Positions 11,601 through 43,670 of a stretch of DNA of 43,953 bases are shown in pieces; the stretch's first letter is position 1, and each line of letters begins with the position of its first letter. The DNA is from Hirudo medicinalis. Taxonomy: Eukaryota; Annelida; Clitellata; Hirudinida; Hirudinidae. The notes under the pieces were generated by a model. The model was not told the DNA's origin. It saw only the letters and a list, made by a program, of their open reading frames with translations, and made no database searches. The stretch lies in contig MPNW01000424.1 of the NCBI GenBank assembly GCA_011800805.1, forward strand, positions 1 through 43,953. The letters are read 5' to 3'. Position numbers and translations under genes: made by a program.

Positions 11601-14422
11601 GCAGCAGAAATATGTTGTATGGCAGGTAAGTGGTCATTCCTGCTCCTCAAGACCTCGGCGTAGTTGAGATATTCTCGTATCTCGGGTATGAACTTCAGAT
11701 GTTGCTGGGCTTCAGAATTCAATGAATCTTGCTCCAACTGAGTTGGAAGGATGGAAGGTGTTATATGATAGCAGTTACAACTGACAGTGTTAACAACAAC
11801 AATATATTTAATAACATGACATCAGTAACTAGTTCTAGTGTATTACTAGTAATCTGTACAAGTAATCTGTAATTAAGGTTTGATTAATTTACTGTTATTG
11901 TGCATTACATTCTACATGTTGCATGCTGTTCATCGAATTAAGTGTGATGTATTATTAAATGTAGTGTGTAGTATTTAGGCACCTCTGTTGTAATAATGTA
12001 ATATATTAATTTATTATTAACTATTTCCACCCAAGAAAACCTAGCAACAGGAGATTTTATGGCGACAACAACAGCAACAATGCAACAAAACTACCGACCA
12101 CTGCCATGTAGTCCTTCTCCGCTTCATCCAGTCTTCCCTGTTTTAGTCGGACATTTGCTCTCTGCATCCTTGCCTGTGTGGATTGTGATGATCATGATCT
12201 CGATCGTGTTTTGGCGGAGATGATCATGGTGATGATAATGATGATGACGATGATGATTGTGGTGATGGCAATGTCGAGCAGATGAAAACTTGAATTCAAG
12301 TCCGCTAACACGCAAAACGACATGCAAGAAAACAGAAGTCAATTTATCATCGATCGTTTCTCAACATGTGGTCGATTAACGAGGCACAATTGATTACAAA
12401 ATTTCAAATTTCAACTGAGAGTTGAAAATAAATTGACATGAAATAATTACAATAAAACATTCAACAGGCGCTCACATCGAGTTAAACAACGGACGGACGC
12501 ATCGATAAAACGACATCACTGTTAGCCATGTTAAAGTCAAAAACTAATAAAACCAATTAATGCAATCATGCCTCATGTTTTGCATTAACTTCTTCCTATT
12601 ATTATATCATTTATATCATCGTCGTCGTCATTTCATTAGATCAATCAACTCACGGCATTAAAGTCAGGTTTCAGCTCGAGGACTTTGTCGAGGTCAGGAA
12701 TGGCTGACTTGGACTTCCCCATGGCCAGGTAGACAGTTGCCCTCCTGAAGTAGGACATGTAATTCGTTGGATCGCCCTCTGTCGATGGGGCAAAAAACGA
12801 GTATTGTCATTCATTCGTATTTTAAACATATTTGCTCAATAATTGTATTGTATTCATCAACTAAAGACATTATTTATTTCAAAGTTTAGACTTTTAAGGC
12901 CTCACTGATTTGTTATTTCATGGCTTAAGCACTCAGTCGCACTTTTACTTTAATCAATCACTCGAGAATTTCTTCGTCCATCCATTGAATCACTAATTGA
13001 CATTAGTTGGCTCAGAGGGTTGCACTCCTGCGCATGGCAATGACAGTAGCAATGGCATTACGACGTGTTTGCAAACCCGCTCGCACCTCTGATTGGGCAC
13101 TGCACGATTGGCTAAGCGTCCCTAATGCTTACAATTATTGAGCTAGATGAATGTATCACATTCACAACCCAACTTGCACTGCCTTAAGCATCATCTGGAA
13201 GGAGCGCTGTATAAATGGTTGACAAAAAGTGCCTCTGATGTACTATACATGAGGAGCTACATAAATGAAGTATAATCACATTTAACACTTGTGCAATCGT
13301 CATCGATACATACCAATGGCCATGTGGTAGTGAATCAGAGCGTCAGCAAATTGTCCGGCAGCCAACAATTTCTTTCCTTGCTCTAAATGCCTCTCTATGT
13401 CCTGGGATGATGCCAGACATCCCAGATCTGGAGATGAAGGTGATGATAATGAGTAATATGATAAGATGGTGAATATGGTGATGATAAGGATGACAATAGG
13501 CTGGGGTGTCACTTCAGCTTTTTCTGCCAGTGGGGTTAGAGCACCTATCATGAGGGTCCACCTGGCCCTCCAAATGGCAGGAAAAAGAATCATGACAAAA
13601 GCACAAATCAATATAATTGTATATCGACTGTAAATCAATAAGCTGCATCTTTGTACATGTTACATTAAAGCAGAAAAAAAATGCAATGTTATAGTAAAGC
13701 TTGAGTAATCATTTCTTAAATAATTGCAACAGCTGATGCACACTGTTACATTTACATAAATATGAACACAAGTTGAAAGACTATCAGGCCAGTATCACAT
13801 ATATAAATCGGTGATTAACTGATTTTTTTTATTCCATTTTAAATGTGAATGGATACAATGTACATGATCATCATAAAAATTCACGTCTAATTTGTGTAAT
13901 GCTATTTATAATTAAACATTCAGTCATAATAATTGTTCATGATTAAGTAAAAAACTAAATTAATTCAGTCTAATTTATTTGTTAATTAATCAAAATAATG
14001 CCAAACCTCTGGAAACAATGGTCCAAGCAGCCAAGAACAGATATGACAAGACAGAGACCTGCATACCTCCGAAGGAAGGCAAATCTGTATCGAGGAAGAG
14101 CAAATTAGATATTACACTTTATCACAAACTCAAAAAGCAAGTCATGGCACAAATCAATGTCATGTTGCTCAAGTAACATTTGTTTAAAGTGAGATCAGTG
14201 TGTTTCATAACAGCTATCTACTGTATTATTCGTAACATGTGATTAATAAACAACAGCCTTTCGTCAGAATATTCATATCCGTTGTAATTTTTATGATGAT
14301 TTCTAGGCAAATTATTGTCAATAATTTCTCTACAAGCAACTGTTACCGCTGCTGTGAGCTCCATAGGATAGCAACAACATGGGTAAAATAACGAGGAACC
14401 TATTCGTCAAAATCATGTTCAT
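8632..14422 (-). CDS. DNAJC3: DnaJ homolog subfamily C member 3 (p58IPK), complete
   Basis: An ER-lumenal co-chaperone that binds unfolded proteins through TPR repeats and stimulates BiP through its J domain; in vertebrates it also restrains the eIF2-alpha kinases PERK and PKR. Eleven exons in transcript order: 14347-14422, 13314-13427, 12654-12778, 12099-12173, 11594-11737, 11249-11430, 10589-10814, 10234-10354, 9734-9866, 9253-9398, 8632-8765. All junctions are GT-AG and in phase, totalling 1476 nt (491 aa; human 504). Residues 1-24 form a signal peptide (MNMILTNRFLVILPMLLLSY). Then come TPR units (EQGKKLLAAGQFADALIHYH; RRATVYLAMGKSKSAI; LKQGRLDEAEKDY). The J domain starts near residue 390 (DYYKILRVKR) and carries the catalytic HPD at 418-420 and FIDIAAAKEVL. 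The C-terminus ends FHFN without KDEL, as in vertebrates. One donor at 11248 is chosen over a nearby GT because it restores SLKEIRECLKLD. Confidence 0.95.
13010..13280 (+). repeat. Diverged tRNA-derived SINE copy in DNAJC3 intron
   Basis: This matches the better copy at 43671-43855 in order: a head with GGGTTGCACTCCTG, a middle ending in AACCCAACTTGCACTGCC, then GGAAGGAGCGCTGTATAAATGGTT and GTGCCTCTGATG. It contains an extra stretch around 13075-13160 and many substitutions, so it is an old copy. It lies in the intron between the second and third DNAJC3 exons. Confidence 0.5.
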
Positions 14423-15485
14423 AGATATTTGTAAATGGAACTTTAAAAGATAAACTTTACACTAAAACCGGAGCGCCCTTTCAACGACACGAAAATGATT
14501 TGCGTAAAAGTTAATCTCCAACTTTAAGATTCGTGTTTTAATCTGATTCGCCGAGAGTTTCAAAACAGGAGGAGCAAACGAAGAACACGTCTCCTAGTTG
14601 CTTGACGACACAATTATAACTCGTAGTTGGCTTCTTTTCAAATTATTTTTTTTATATATATTTTTGAGTATTTAAAATAAAAATAATTTTTATCAATATA
14701 CATCTTTATACATTAACGCTTTTTAGGTGTATCAGTTAAATATTAAGTAAACAAACTCCATTGGAAAATGATTTGGATCCGCAACTAATTAGTTGAACAA
14801 ATGTTTATTAGTGAGAATGAACAAGCTTTCGAATCAGAATACTAATTCATAAAGTATTCTACCAACGTAACATCTGGCTATAAATTTAGAAACAGAGATT
14901 CTTTAACAAAGTAACACAATATTCGGTCAAGGTATGTCCATCTCCTTAAATTTTTTAGGGGTAGCGACCGGATGAGATGACACTTCTCATCCTCTTGCCA
15001 AGTCTTAAGGCATTGCACACTCCCTTTCTCCATTGGCTAGTAAGAACTTTTCATCAAGGCCACCAGAAGCAGTCCCACAAGAACTAATTTCCCACAGACT
15101 AAGTTATATAATGAGATTGGCATTCCAAAGAACAATTACTTTAGCCAGACCAGAATTAAACAGATGATGGAAAAACAATTTTGCACCAAAAAACTACAGC
15201 AAACCCCTTTAAAACTATAAAGCCATTTTAGTTGATAACTGGAAAGTCTTTAGTCTAGTGGCTAAGCAACAAACTACAATTCCTGACACATCTCAACTGT
15301 GATTTCAGACTATTGACTTCAACCCATAAAATAAAACCTTCCAACAAAAGCAAATACTATGAAAATAGCCTTGTACAACATAATAGCCATTAGTCGTTTC
15401 AACCACAACACTCAAATGAGTTCTTGCAATGCTATTTTATTTTCACAAGAGCAAGAATTATGAGTGCAGTCTTCCATTTATCAAT
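14423..15485. other. Intergenic region between DNAJC3 5' end and RPL35A 3' end
   Basis: No supportable gene. The sequence is AT-rich with an A-rich trend on the + strand toward the right. The segment adjoining 14423 should contain the DNAJC3 promoter. A CpG-containing stretch lies at 14460-14620. Confidence 0.45.
15436..15441 (-). terminator. Candidate polyadenylation signal for RPL35A
   Basis: AATAAA on the minus strand, about 45 bp beyond the RPL35A stop. The spacing is typical of ribosomal protein genes with short 3' UTRs. Confidence 0.5.
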
Positions 15486-16126
15486 TTAGATCCTGGATGG
15501 GTACAGCATCTGAAAGAATGAAAAAATCATTAAAATCACATGATTATGTTATTCCAACATTGTTGTGTTTGAAGTTAAATTTAGTGTACTCACGATTCTG
15601 ATCCTCTTTCCCATAGCTTCAGCTGGAAGGTTGGAGCTGAACCTGGCTCTGACTGCACCGCTGCTACCATGGGTCTGACAACTTTACCCCAGATGACCCT
15701 CAAGTGGTTGGCGACCTTCTTGTTTGGGACGGCAGTCTTGCTATAAGACAAAAAACGTGGCTCATTTAGCGCATGTTCTCCATAATAACTTTTTGCTAAA
15801 TTTGTTACATGTACTTACTTCTTGGCTCTGTAGACATAGCAGCATCTCTTGCCAAGATAGAAATTGGTCTCTTCCTTGTTGAAGACACCGTCGATCTTAA
15901 GGAGAGCGGTGCTCTCGTGTTGATTCCTCAGGCCCCTCTTGTAGCCGGTGAAGACTGCCTTAACGTACAGTCTGAAATATCGACCACGAGGTAATGAGTT
16001 ACGACATTCAAGTAGATAGGCAAAAAATCTAACGTTGCAAAGTTAATTTTAAAAAAGAGAAATGATTATTCGTTACCTTCCTGGCTTCTGGGCTTTACCA
16101 ACGACGGGGGTCTTGGTCTCGCTCAT
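15486..16126 (-). CDS. RPL35A: 60S ribosomal protein L35a (eL33), with a one-base frameshift
   Basis: A structural protein of the cytosolic large ribosomal subunit. Coding exons in transcript order: 16077-16126, 15819-15971, 15594-15740, 15486-15509. The start [13 protein letters not shown] precedes the conserved [19 protein letters not shown], then [57 protein letters not shown] and finally MLYPSRI at the stop. All junctions are GT-AG. The spliced length is 374 nt, one short of a multiple of three. The frame breaks at 15672-15673, where the Pro codon between VVR and HGSSG has only two bases. Reading straight on would lose the conserved C-terminus. With introns intact and the rest perfectly conserved, I favour a sequence error or allelic lesion over a processed pseudogene. 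The N-terminus is about 14 residues longer than in human. Confidence 0.92.
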
Positions 16127-16670
16127 TTCGACCTGTTTTTAAAATAATACAAAGCGTGAATTCAAGTAACCGAGTCAAAAATAATTGAATCAATCCAATG
16201 GCAGAAAGGAAGCTTAAACGATCTATTTATCCGTACCGATGTTTCAAAAAAATGGCAGAAAAAGGAAAGCAAACGTACTGATACGACAGGATGTGGAAAG
16301 AAAGAACAACAAAGATTTTGCAAGAATTGATGCTTTGGAAATCAATCAGTTACTATACAATTAATAAAAAAATTAAATAATTACTTATATTAGCTATTCA
16401 TTAAATATTATTATGAATAAAAAATAATTTAAAAAATATTTTAAAAACATATCTACTTAAAGTTGTTTTTGAATTAAAAATAAACGATTTGCATCAAATG
16501 TTATGTTAAATTATAAATAAATTATTTATATATACATTTAACTTAAATTACGCAATTCAAGTTAACATTTAGTAACAGATTGTTTTAAAAGGCAATTTGT
16601 TGTCGTTTACTAAACTGGCTAGCATTGCGTTCGGACTGGGCTGATAAATTATTATAGAATTATTGCAACT
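16127..16670. promoter_or_regulatory. Shared divergent promoter region of RPL35A and CTU1
   Basis: RPL35A (minus) and CTU1 (plus) start 544 bp apart in opposite directions with no other gene between. The middle (16340-16560) is very AT-rich, with A/T runs on both strands. A bidirectional promoter is inferred from geometry only; I see no clear TATA box assigned to either gene. Confidence 0.4.
16132..16310 (-). promoter_or_regulatory. Candidate 5' UTR intron and transcription start of RPL35A
   Basis: Just upstream of the ATG the minus strand reads AAAAACAG (acceptor, exon resuming at 16132). Further up, TATCA followed by GTACG gives a donor with the exon ending at 16279. Upstream of that is a pyrimidine run (TTCTTTCTTTCC), as expected of the terminal oligopyrimidine start of ribosomal protein mRNAs. 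A short non-coding first exon of about 30-40 nt is therefore likely. Confidence 0.4.
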
Positions 16671-19600
16671 ATGCCACCGGTCACTTGCGTTTGTTGTGGC
16701 GCTAAGGCTACATTAAAGAGACCCAAAACGGTACTAAAATATTTGTTTTAAAGTTTTGAACATCTGGGTTGATAAAATCAGAAATTCAGTCATGATTCGC
16801 TTCTGATAATAATTTATCAATTAAAATATTTATATTACCCGAACGTAGGGCCGCCGAGAGAGGGGGCAGGGGGAAAAGTGCCCAGGCGGCCAGGCATGGA
16901 CGACATTACTAATCAACAAAACCGCATACTTATTCAAATACATGTTATTCTATTCATATTCGTTTTGATCAGGGTGATGCTATGTGCAAGGATTGTTTTT
17001 TTGTGGCATTTGAGAATGAAATCCACTGGACAGTAGTAAATGGAAAAATCTTTACACCTGGGGATAAGGTTGCCATTGGAGCTTCAGGAGGAAAAGGTTT
17101 GAAAAATATTAAAATAATGATAAATTCATGTCTTCAAAGTCAATTTTCATTTATAATTACAACTAATTCATCTTTTTTAAAAATTACTAATAAATCTGGG
17201 AATCTTGTGGTTGCTATTCCAAGTAAAAGCTGACATATTTGTTAATTAGACTCCATTCCTAGTTTATTAATAATTATTATTGCTTATTAATAATTATATA
17301 ATCATTTAATACATTAACTAATTAGAATTTCACCATATTATAAAATTCACAAATAAGTTTAAACAAAATTCAGACTCAACTGTGCTGGCCTATGTGATGA
17401 ACAAGCTCAACAAAGAGCACAACTACGGGGTCGATTTCACACTCCTCTCAATTGACGAAGGGATCAGTGGATATAGAGATGACTCATTGGAGGTATCATC
17501 ATTACCACTTGCTCCAATACTATCATCATCAGCAGCAGCAGAACCATTGTCATCTTCAATTATACAGCAAGCATTTTATCTTTGTCTTCCTGGCTTTTCA
17601 AATATATTTGTATTCACATTTATTATCAATCATCACTCTCATCTGAATGCATGAACAACATTTGCATTATAATATGATTATTTTTATTGCTTCAACATCA
17701 TCTACCGATGATTTGATTTATTTGTATGTATATGTAATCCTTTTTAACCAAGATTAATAATGTTAGTGCTCCTGCATGGTCTAATGATTAAGACTCTGCC
17801 TCTCACGATGGCAGCATGAATTCGAACCCCGTCCTAATCAGCCAGTTGTGTAGTGGACATTAATAAGCAACAAGATTAATGTTATTAATTACAATTAATA
17901 AGTCAATTGCACGACGATTATGTTAAATTATAAAATCGTAAAATTTCAGACCGTCAAAAGAAACAAGGAGCAGTATCAGCTGCCACTGAAGATATTATCA
18001 TACCAGGTTATCATCATTATTATTACTAATAACATTATCATTCTTATTATATCGTAAATATATTTTTATTATTACATTCACAATAATATTATTGTTATTA
18101 TTACTAATTATCATTCTACATACGTTAATGGAATTGTAGTGCTAACATATTAGCAATTATTGATAATTAATAATACTATTAGTTGACCTACAATACTAAC
18201 ATTTTAGAAATGACCTATTATGTTAAGGTTGTTATTTATTTGCTTGCAATGTCTAAGCTGTTATTGTTGTAATCCAGGATCTGTACGGTTGGACCATGGA
18301 CGACATTGTAAAAAAAATTGGACGCAAGAACAACTGTAAGTCATCCTTCCACACTTGGACGACTAAGTTGTGACCAAGGGATATATTTTAAGTGCAAAAT
18401 AAAATATTAAATTGCCTTGCTTTAATTATGAAATATGTAATAACCATTAAATAACGTTATAGTTAATAATACCTAAGCAGTCATAATCAACGACATGTCG
18501 CCAAATTCGTCCGATGCATAGATCCGATGCAAGTTTACTGACAAGAATAAACAAGCTCTAAATTGATCAGTTTATGCATCTGCCGAATTGAGCGTCAAAT
18601 CCCGTCCTAAAAATGTACATTCTTGGAAGTCCACGTTAAACTCTGCTTTGAAATCTAAAAGGTACATTCTGTGGAGTCTTCAGGAGACAAGCCCTCGACA
18701 GGGGTTCAGTGATGCTCGAGTGCAACAAGGTCGTCACAGGTCGGTAGACGTGTCTTGATCTTTCACATCTGGGCATAAACTGTTAAGGACGAATTTATCA
18801 TCATCATTATTATTATTATATTTTCAAATAAGCAGTAAAATAGCGGTATAGATCTATGTATATATGTATATATGTTGTGGGATGGAATAATATTTAGAAT
18901 ATTTCAAAATAACATTCTTTGGAAGCGTGTGGTCGAAATAGAATGCATTAATGGAATTACGTTATCGGGAAGGTCGCACATTGACATAGTTACTTAGAAT
19001 TACGATTACAATTCGATATTTGTCTTCGCAGGGCACAATGCCGACGACGTCGCCGAGACTGTGATCATGAATCGTGAGTTTAAATTAGCATTTCCCTTAA
19101 TAAATTAGTAAATCATGCATGCCACATTTAATTAGAATATATTTGATTTGGATATTATGCGGTTCCCTAGTGTCGGATAATGATATATTATTATTATTAT
19201 AATGTTGTATTATGGTAATGGTATTAAGAAATATTATTAATATTTCTATGTTAGATTCTTGTAATGTTACATTATTACAGTGACACATATTATCATTTCT
19301 AGTTCTCAGAGGTGACATAGCAAGACTTCAAAGGTGTACTGCCATAATGACAGTGAGTGTATTGGTTGGAAGTATTTATGATAAGCAGGACTAATGTACT
19401 TCTTCCCCTGCAACGAATACTGATTAAGCAGTAGCAGTGGTAGTAGCGGTAGCAGCAGTAATAGCACTAGTTCCTATTTTAACATTTTGCAATTAAATAT
19501 TCATGAGCATTGGCACATTCAACTTGTGAAGATGATTTTCTGATTAAGAAATGGAAGTGGATTGGATTTGAATTCTTGCGATAAGTAACAAATTTATCGA

Positions 19601-21263
19601 TTAATGTTATTTTGTAATAGTTCGTTAATACATGATTTAGCGAAGGTTGACTCGCACTCTACCAGTTAAATTGGTTCATTGATATAATATTCATAATTCA
19701 CAATCTTATTTAAAAAAATTGTTCCTCAGGGTTCAGAAGGTACACTACCAAGGTGCAAGCCCTTTAAATACACCTATGAGAAGGAGATTGTGATGTCAGT
19801 GAGCTGGGATGTTATTTATGATGATGGTGGTGATGATGATGATGATGACGACGACGACGATGATATGAGGAATCATGGTAATGAAGATGGCAACAATGAC
19901 AGTGAGATGAATGATGATGATAACAGTGATTATGAATAACAATGATAAGGGTGATCATGATGACAATGCCATTAGTGTTGCAATGATAATCACTGAAAGC
20001 ATCTTATTTCCACCAGGTATGCCTACTTCAAAAACCTGGATTACTTCTCGACCGAGTGCATCTACGCACCGAATGCCTACAGGTTGAACATTGTCCATGC
20101 TTTATTTATTTTTTGTAATGATGGCGACACTAATAATAATAATGGTAATGATAACGATAATAATAATAATAGTAATAATAACAATATTAATGATGTTATT
20201 TATGATTAACAGGTAATCTCATGTAATAATATTGATTTAATTGGCTTATATTTAATCTGATGCTTAACGATGTATCATCTGTAATAAAGACAAATATAAT
20301 TATTAATTGTTAATAATAAATTTAATTATGTTTGTTTGTCATTCAGGGGCAATGCCAGAGCCTACATCAAGGACTTGGAGAGGATTCGACCATCTGCCAT
20401 ATTAGGTGGGCTTGCATTATTGGCTTTTGGTCTCTCTTGCCCTAGTTATGATTTAATGATAATGATGATAGTAATAGTTAATTTATGGGGCACTATATTC
20501 TTAGCACCACGGTTGACACGATCATTTTGTTTATGTTTGCTTGCAAATCTGTTTATTTAATTAATAATTAATCATAACAATTAATATGCATTTCAGACAT
20601 CATCCACTCAGGAGAGAGTCTGTCTGTCAAGAGTGATGTGAAGATGCCCACACAAGGTTGGTCTGAGGATTTATATTCATGTTTAGCCGATATTTTGAGT
20701 GCCCTGCATGTCGGATGTGTGTGTGAAGGCAATGCAAGTATCCAACTGCTTATGTGGTGCCCCTTCCCTTGGACGTTGTCTGGCTGTTCAAGCTGGGTTG
20801 TGAGCATTACACATTGTGACTTTTGTGACCTTTTAGCATTGCAAGAATGCAGTGCTCTGAGCTAACCTGCATGCATGACGATGTTATTATCGATATGATT
20901 TATATCGATATGACTTCACGAAGCTTCAAAAATGTTTCATCTTTATTTTATAAATGCAGTTAAGAACAATTTTATCAACAAAATTACTAAATCCCATTAT
21001 TTTCTAGGTACGTGCTCCAGGTGTGGTTACGTTTGCAGTCAGGAGTTCTGCAAAGCATGCGTCCTATTGGAAGGTCTCAACAAAGGATTACCAAGGTGAG
21101 ATGGTTGTGGAGTTAAGATCAGCTCATTTCATTAGTAATCATTTATAATTAACATTCAAATGCGACAAGTTTCTTATTGAAAGGAGAACATTGACATTTC
21201 AGGTACGGCATTGGCAAAAGGCGACAAAAGGTAGTTGATGGATTGAGCCAACAGCTTGTCTAG
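16671..21263 (+). CDS. CTU1: Cytoplasmic tRNA 2-thiolation protein 1 (CTU1/NCS6), complete
   Basis: With CTU2 and the sulfur carrier URM1, this adenylates and thiolates wobble uridine 34 of tRNA-Lys, -Glu and -Gln in the cytosol. Fourteen exons: 16671-16730, 16973-17096, 17374-17492, 17950-18006, 18278-18335, 18662-18739, 19032-19073, 19303-19352, 19730-19794, 20017-20082, 20347-20405, 20597-20656, 21008-21095, 21203-21263. All are GT-AG and in phase, giving 987 nt (328 aa; human 348). Features in order: N-terminal Cys pairs C6/C9 and C25/C28; the PP-loop GASGGKDST at 56-64, split by an intron; [10 protein letters not shown]; catalytic-type CTFCG (C140/C143); GHNADD at 166-171; and a C-terminal zinc site C282/C285/C294/C297 followed by [11 protein letters not shown] and YGIGKR. 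The C-terminal tail after IGKR is shorter than in human. Confidence 0.95.
16846..16905. repeat. GC-rich repeat-like fragment in CTU1 intron 1
   Basis: A GC-rich block (GGGCCGCCGAGAGAGGGGGC and a following CCCAGGCGGCC) sits in otherwise AT-rich intron 1. The composition jump suggests an inserted fragment. It resembles GC-rich terminal segments of some animal DNA transposons, but I cannot confirm that. Confidence 0.25.
17770..17840 (+). repeat. Degenerate tRNA-Glu(CTC)-like sequence in CTU1 intron 3
   Basis: The order of elements follows tRNA-Glu: TCCTGCATGGTCTAATGATT (A-box-like D arm), CTCTCAC in the anticodon-loop position, then GAATTCGAACCCCG (B-box-like T arm). The acceptor stem does not close and the anticodon and T stems pair poorly, so this is a tRNA pseudogene or a SINE head, not a working tRNA gene. 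It differs from the more abundant SINE family in the window. Confidence 0.5.
20686..20872 (-). repeat. Diverged tRNA-derived SINE copy in CTU1 intron 12
   Basis: On the minus strand it reads GTTAGCTCAGAGCACTGCAT, then GTCACAATGTGTAATG, then CACAACCCAGCTTG. This mirrors the head and B-box region of the copy at 43671-43855. It is strongly diverged, with no target duplication visible. Confidence 0.4.
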
Positions 21264-21562
21264 ATTGTTTAGAATATACAAATCCAAATCCACATGTTGC
21301 TATGTTGAGTCTATGAAAATGAATATCGCTAGGCAGCTGAAATATTTCAGTTAGCAGTTAATGCTGCTGCCTAGAATTAATGCTGATGTTTTCATACGCA
21401 TTTAGATCGACAAATATTTACACAAATACTTTTTTTCGGTAGCAAAAAGACTTGGAAGTTCAAATCGCAGAAGGCAGATTTCAGTCGACGGGAATACAAA
21501 CGTTAAAATTACGAACAAAAAAAGTGATTTAGATTTCTAGCGTGGTGTCGATTGTTTCGCAA

Positions 21563-21568
21563 AATAAA
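21563..21568 (+). terminator. Candidate polyadenylation signal for CTU1
   Basis: AATAAA on the + strand, 300 bp beyond the CTU1 stop. It is the first clear match downstream. Confidence 0.4.
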
Positions 21569-23164
21569 ATGTTGATAATTTTGAATCCCGAATGATTGTT
21601 TTGTTCACAAACTGACAAGTCATGCTTCGTTCGATGAACGTCGTCGACACTCTTGACGGGCGATTATTCCACCTTTCGGTGCACGGCGTCATCTGTGGAT
21701 GACCTCTACAAAGCTTAAATTAGAATGCGATCTCATGAGGCAGACGATTGAGCTTTGGTCGTTTTTGTCATTATTGCAGTAATCAATGCTCTGAAGTTGA
21801 GAGCGGCTTAACTGGCACTAGATTTTGTGGGGAAAGCTGCAGACACTATCCTTGCTATCCGAAAACTGACGGTTAATTTTTAATTTTTAGCCTGTCCTTT
21901 GGCAGACTTAACATAATATTAAATAACAGACCCATTACTCTATTGAATGCATTTTTGCAGAAAAAAAACTAAGATTATCTCAACTGTTTCTTTACAAAGA
22001 CAAAACAAAACAAAACATGATTTCAAATCAGAACCTTCAGAAAATGCTTAGAAGTCTCATAAAATTAAAGTGAAAAATTAAAACTTTGAAAACGAAAACA
22101 ATCGCACGATTTTAACTAGAAATCAAGATGACGGTTGAATCACGTCAAAAAACTAAATTGACTGTTTATTGTAGCGCTGAAACTGATTTTTAGTAAGAGG
22201 AAAGAATGATTTTAAAAATAAATTCCCCTCAAAAGAAAATATAAATTCAAACAAATCAACACAATCAAAACAATATAAGGTGACTAAAGATATAACAGCC
22301 AAGGCTATCAAGCATATCCCCTAACGTCATTATTATCAGACGTTGGGCAATATTTATCATTACCACAATAAATCTTCAAAGATGTAATAGGAATTGTTAT
22401 GAGCCGTAATACAACTTTTCAAAAATGCATTCACAATAATCACTTGAAGGTAATTTCGGAGAATATTGCACGTGTCACAACTAAAAGATAGAACCAAGAA
22501 AAAGACAAAAATTCACTTCTTTGCTTAATGCAATTGTGCCACATTTCATCATTATCATAATTATTATAAACAACAAAAAAGATTACTTCTGTTACAGAAC
22601 TGTTAAGAGTAATTATTTAGCGACCACAATAAAATCAGTTATAATTTTTATTAATAAAATTATTATGCAATACTTAAGTATCAGAAAGCTTTTATGAGCA
22701 CATTAAATGATTCTTGCAAAATGAATCATGTTCAATATGATTTTACAGATCCCTCCTTATACTGATAATATATGCATAATAATTAGCATATTCATAAAAC
22801 AATATGTTAATTAACCTGTAACCACTTTGACATCTTACTTGGAATTGGAATTCTGGTTTATGATCAAGCAAAAGGAAAGTTACAAAATAGAAAGTTATTG
22901 CACGACGAAAATGGTTAAGTGATGAAATTAACTACAACGACTAAAGCTGGTGGTGTCATCACTAACGACCATGACGAGGTTGACCAATCAAATCGCCGGG
23001 AAGGCGTAGCATCGAATAAATTAACATGAATAATCAATTAATTGACTCGAGCCACAACAAAAAAAAACTAAACAAGGAACTAAACAATAAAATGAATTTA
23101 AAATTGAAAAATGACTCAGAATGGAATGTTGCTCAGTTGCAGACCAAATATTTAAAAAATTTCA

Positions 23165-23470
23165 CCACCACCACCACCACCGTCGTCATCGTCATCATCA
23201 TCATCATCATTACCATCTTCATCATCACCATCATCATCTCCCTCTTGACAATTTCTACAACAAGGAGTCTCAAAATAAATGTTATTATTGTCATTAACTT
23301 ACTCTTCATTGAAATGCTTTCATCCTTAACAACATTCATCATCATCATCGTCATCACTCTCGTCAACATCATCATCGTCGTCGTCGTCGTCATCATCATC
23401 ATCATCACTCTTCAACATCGTCGTCATCATCATCATCATCACTCTCGTCAACATCGTCGTCGTCATCATC
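23165..23470. repeat. Compound (CAT/CGT)n microsatellite beyond the myosin stop
   Basis: Long runs of CAT, CAC and CGT trinucleotides. Open frames on both strands here are repeat artefacts of Met, His, Val, Thr or Ile runs. Confidence 0.85.
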
Positions 23471-23492
23471 ATCTTCTTCTTAAATGTTTTCC

Positions 23493-43499
<20,007 letters not shown>

Positions 43500-43670
43500 C
43501 TTCAAGAGTTGATTTAAATTAACTTTTAATTTCAAGAAGTTTAAATACTTGTTATTATTATTATTATCATCATCGTCATTGTCATCATCATCGTTATTAT
43601 CATTATTATTACCATCATTATTATCATCATCATTACCATTATCATTGTCATTATCATTATCGTGCATTAG

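Larger units (their letters stand above)
21264..23492. other. Convergent intergenic region between CTU1 and myosin VII
   Basis: Both neighbours end here. A + strand AATAAA at 21563-21568 is a good candidate for CTU1 polyadenylation. Several minus-strand AATAAA motifs (for example near 22165-22170) could serve the myosin. 23165-23470 is a long (CAT/CGT)n tract just beyond the myosin stop, which would read (ATG/ACG)n in its 3' UTR. No supportable gene. Confidence 0.5.

Noticed and set aside
17770..17840. Functional tRNA-Glu gene
   Set aside because: Acceptor, anticodon and T stems do not pair; only the box motifs survive.
20336..20560. 74-codon + strand frame starting [10 protein letters not shown]
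   Set aside because: It is CTU1 exon 11 read through its donor into intron; only 20347-20405 is coding.
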